From Trichosporon coremiiforme (taxonomy: Eukaryota > Basidiomycota > Tremellomycetes > Trichosporonales > Trichosporonaceae): 32,604 nucleotides of DNA. Shown here one piece after another: positions 30,207-32,604 of the stretch; position 1 is the first letter of the stretch; each line of letters opens with the position of its first letter. Below the pieces are notes generated by a model. It worked only from the letters and a program-made list of their open reading frames with translations. It was not told the DNA's origin and did no database searches. The stretch covers positions 1 to 32,604 of the forward strand of contig BCJJ01000072.1 of assembly GCA_039545355.1 (NCBI GenBank). Reading direction: 5' to 3'. A program made the translations under genes and the position numbers.

Positions 30207-31041
30207 ACGATCTCATGCACCCATCAAAAAGCACACTGCTTTGAAGCAATTGGCTGGCCGCTCTCCTCACCGTGCTCACGGCAGTATCGTTGCGTTCCGA
30301 CTCGCACATACACCGTGTCTGGGCCGATGGCGTTTGTGCCGTGTGTCGAATCCCCGTTAGATATTACCCCTGGCTGGCTTGGGTACTAAGTCTCCCTGTC
30401 GCCTCGCCCCTTTTCAGGTTCAGAGCGAGCTTTGTATTGAGCAACCGTCTTACGAAGACGAACCCGAGCAAGTCGAAAGAACGGTACAATCCCTTAAACA
30501 TTCTCAGCAGCTGGTGCAGTTTCGAAGGAACGACCGACCAACAAGATTTCCGGCGATTGGGAGGATCAATAAACCTTCTTATCAATCGGCTTTGTTATTC
30601 ATTGTCACACTTCTTTTTATTGAATGGCGTTCTCCAACGATTTGCTATCTGAAGAATTCATCTATGAAACCGCACCGACGTGAAGTTTGAGTGATAATGC
30701 TAACTGGTTCCGTGTCATTAGCTAGGCAATCAGCTATCAGCGCCGTCAACACTTTTTCGTCAAATCTTTTAACAACGTCTCTAATAAGCAGACGTTTTGA
30801 CATCAGTTGTTTCCATTAGTAATTCTGCTTATTTTATCATGTTTTCGGACGCAGTGCGAAGTACCACCAACGCAGCTCCGGTTCGAACGTGCACTGCGAC
30901 AGGGAACATATCGCCTGCGCGGCGCCAGCCGGTCTGTACATTGATCTGCCTGTTTTCTAGAACCTACGGAATCAGCCATCACGTGAAGGGATCCTCGAAA
31001 GCCCGCTCTCTCCCTGATAATGGGACAGAGGCGTTCTGGGA

Positions 31042-31072
31042 AGCCGTCGCCGAATGATATCGAGCGACGGCT
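31042..31072. repeat. Inverted repeat, 9-bp arms
   Basis: The arms AGCCGTCGC (31042-31050) and GCGACGGCT (31064-31072) are perfect reverse complements around a 13-nt loop. It could form a stem-loop in DNA or RNA. No gene end or start is close enough to assign it a role. Confidence 0.7.
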
Positions 31073-31387
31073 GAAGAGCATGCCCGCTCCACGCGAGCCT
31101 CACAGATGTAAGCCTACCACAGGCTGCAACAGATGATAGCAATGAACAAGGCCATATTGACGTCCTCAGGAGTCTCTACTAGAGCGACGCCCTCAGGTTT
31201 ATCAAGCTCGTGGCGTCGAAGGGGTGCGGCATGGACTAATGACGACGAGAAACCACGTTCCAAGGCTGCGGGTACGGCTGGAGAGGAGAGGGGAGAAGAA
31301 GAGTGAGCAAGAGAAGGAGACTGATAGATATAGCTGATGACTTAGTGGCCAAGGAGCAGACCAATGGCTATATGGAGAGGACGCCGT

Positions 31388-31420
31388 GCGTCAGGAGACT
31401 AATGCGTCAGGATAACTAAT
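31388..31420. repeat. Short imperfect tandem repeat
   Basis: GCGTCAGGAGACTAAT (31388-31403) is followed directly by GCGTCAGGATAACTAAT (31404-31420), differing by one insertion and one change. The related string GGACTAATGACG occurs about 165 bp upstream. This is a small local duplication in the gene-poor island. Confidence 0.6.
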
Positions 31421-31862
31421 GACTCGCCACACTCACTACGGGTAGTGCACGCATTACCACCTGTCCAATAGACTGCACAACAACATTGGTGCCAGGAAAG
31501 TCATGGTCGAGGGTGTGTGCGGCGTGTGTATGTGTGTATAACCAGCCATCTCAGAAACGATCCTGTACCGTGCTGGGACCCCGACGCCTCCCTGGAACAC
31601 GCAACGATTCCCCGCATACCGGTAGCACAGACGATGTTGATTCGTGAATACTCCCAGTTCATGGCGTAAATAGGGTCGGCACATGCGGAGGACATCTTCT
31701 TCCCCTGTGCAATAGCTCCTGTCGAAATCTCACCTTCGAAGCCCCCATAAACACTGGTTGCCAGACGTCAGCTTTGCTAACCCGTACTAGTCCTATTCTC
31801 CAATCCCCCCTCCTCTGCCCCCTATTGAGTACGGTACAGCGACGACACGTAAAGAGCTCAGA

Positions 31863-32604
31863 ATGTCGTTCTTCGCGTATCTCAGAGGCTCTGCAAGCCC
31901 CACCTGGCGGTTCTTCGGAGGCAGTAGGGCAGACGAGCCATCGTGGCACTTCATACCGCTCGTCACAGTTATGTCTCCGTACACTGGGGCGGAGGGGGCC
32001 CAACATTCTCCTTACGCCGCCCTGCTGGAGAAAGAACACCTGGGGCAGGAAGACAATTCTCAAATAGCTAAGTTGTGGTCGCTGTGGCCGGATGATGAGG
32101 ACGATATGCTTTGGAGAATATACAAGTCGCAGTTGGCTCGTCACCCGTGAGGCTGAGGTCTTTTCTCGCTGACGGTCTTTAGTGTGGGCAAATACTGGGT
32201 TCCTGGGGGCCCACCTGGTGTCACCGCAGGGGACGTTGGAGGCGCGGTCACGATCGAGAACATGGAGAAGGAACGGCTAGCGACTAACGTGCGCATAGTC
32301 GACGACTTGATTCTCACCCTCCGACACTTCGGCTGGCTACCCAAGAATTACCGCTCACCATTGAAGAACCTCGAAGAGAGGAAGAAACACAAGAAGATTT
32401 TGCCTATCTCTGAGGCGGTGCGGGCTGCAGAGGTGTTTCAACAACGGGGCAAGGATGAGGTTCAGATAGCGAAAAGCTTGAAGGGCCTTGAACGGCGGCT
32501 TCTGATTTGTAAGGCGATCGGACATCTCGTGGAGGCGCTTCTTAGCTGCTGGCCGTGGACCACCAGTCATCTGATCATGAGTATTGAAGAGGCTTATGAG
32601 CGGG
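31863..32604 (+). CDS. Unrecognised protein, 5' part (runs off right edge)
   Basis: An ATG at 31863 opens a frame that ends exon 1 at 32146. A 36-nt intron (32147-32182, GTGAGG donor, CTGACGGTCTTTAG end) joins in phase to a second exon, open to the last base of the window. At least 235 residues are encoded. Visible segments are a Trp/aromatic-rich N-terminus (FFAYLRGSASPTWRFFGG), an acidic patch (WSLWPDDEDDM), a Gly/Pro turn region (VPGGPPGVTAGDVGG) and a basic helix (LEERKKHKKI). A long helical stretch with charged and hydrophobic alternation follows (EAVRAAEVFQQRG onward). I recognise no family. The continuous frame across the intron and beyond, with a canonical small intron, argues that it is a real gene. 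It sits beside the AT-rich island. Confidence 0.6.

Larger units (their letters stand above)
30207..31862. other. 1.65 kb gene-poor island, AT-rich in its left half
   Basis: The stretch from about 30400 to 30860 is visibly AT-richer than the rest of the window, with many T- and A-runs. It contains a plus-strand frame (about 30418-30690) coding for an acidic, polar segment followed by a hydrophobic stretch (SYQSALLFIVTLLFIEW). It has no ATG and uses A/T-ending codons unlike its neighbours. A CAG directly before 30418 could be a splice acceptor, but I found no upstream exon. A 9-bp stem-loop (31042-31072) and a short imperfect repeat (31388-31420) lie further right. No known mobile element was recognised. 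Confidence 0.45.

Noticed and set aside
31470..31500. ACAACA followed by TTGGTGCCAGG, as if an LTR end plus primer-binding site
   Set aside because: I could not find a matching second LTR, target-site duplication, or any gag/pol reading frame downstream; the next gene is ordinary and spliced.

Overview
This window looks like nuclear DNA of a basidiomycete yeast or fungus. The Trichosporonales/Tremellomycetes are my best guess, from style rather than from any marker. It is mostly GC-rich with intron-dense genes and fungal-type proteins (Kre9/Knh1-like wall protein, Mpo1/DUF962, Gef1-type CLC). A striking trait is a population of very small introns, 34-41 nt, with GTRAGT-like donors and a CTGAC/CTAAC element only a few bases before the acceptor AG. 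I joined exons by reading phase and homology, so most gene models here are spliced.

Layout, left to right: an Mpo1-like (DUF962) gene (+, 647-1832) converges on an 11-exon CLC chloride/proton exchanger (-, 2010-4976). A PNUTS/Ppn1-like phosphatase-1 and transcription-termination scaffold follows (+, about 5926-9144; first exon unresolved). Next comes a GPI-anchored Kre9/Knh1-like wall protein (+, 10485-11830). Two paralogous F-box-like genes lie in tandem (-, 12732-13896 and 14568-15728). A prenylcysteine oxidase (-, 16120-17904) is divergent from an NSRP1/CCDC55-like splicing regulator (+, 18256-19592). Two more F-box-like loci follow (-, 19653-20691, apparently broken, and -, 20990-22095). 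Then come a secreted GPI-anchored type-B carboxylesterase (+, 23953-26014), a tRNA-Asn gene with a 14-nt intron (26361-26448), and two further F-box-like loci (-, 26812-27864, and +, 29066-30206, apparently frameshifted). An AT-richer, gene-poor island precedes an unrecognised gene that runs off the right edge (+, 31863-32604).

The housekeeping genes do not form one pathway. They cover lipid breakdown, ion homeostasis, transcription termination, wall synthesis, prenyl-protein turnover and splicing. The accessory theme is the repeated F-box-like family: six loci in about 17.5 kb, in at least two subfamilies and in different states of decay, interleaved with conserved genes. That family, the miniature introns (two of which are stop-free and in frame), and the right-edge gene are the parts most worth follow-up.
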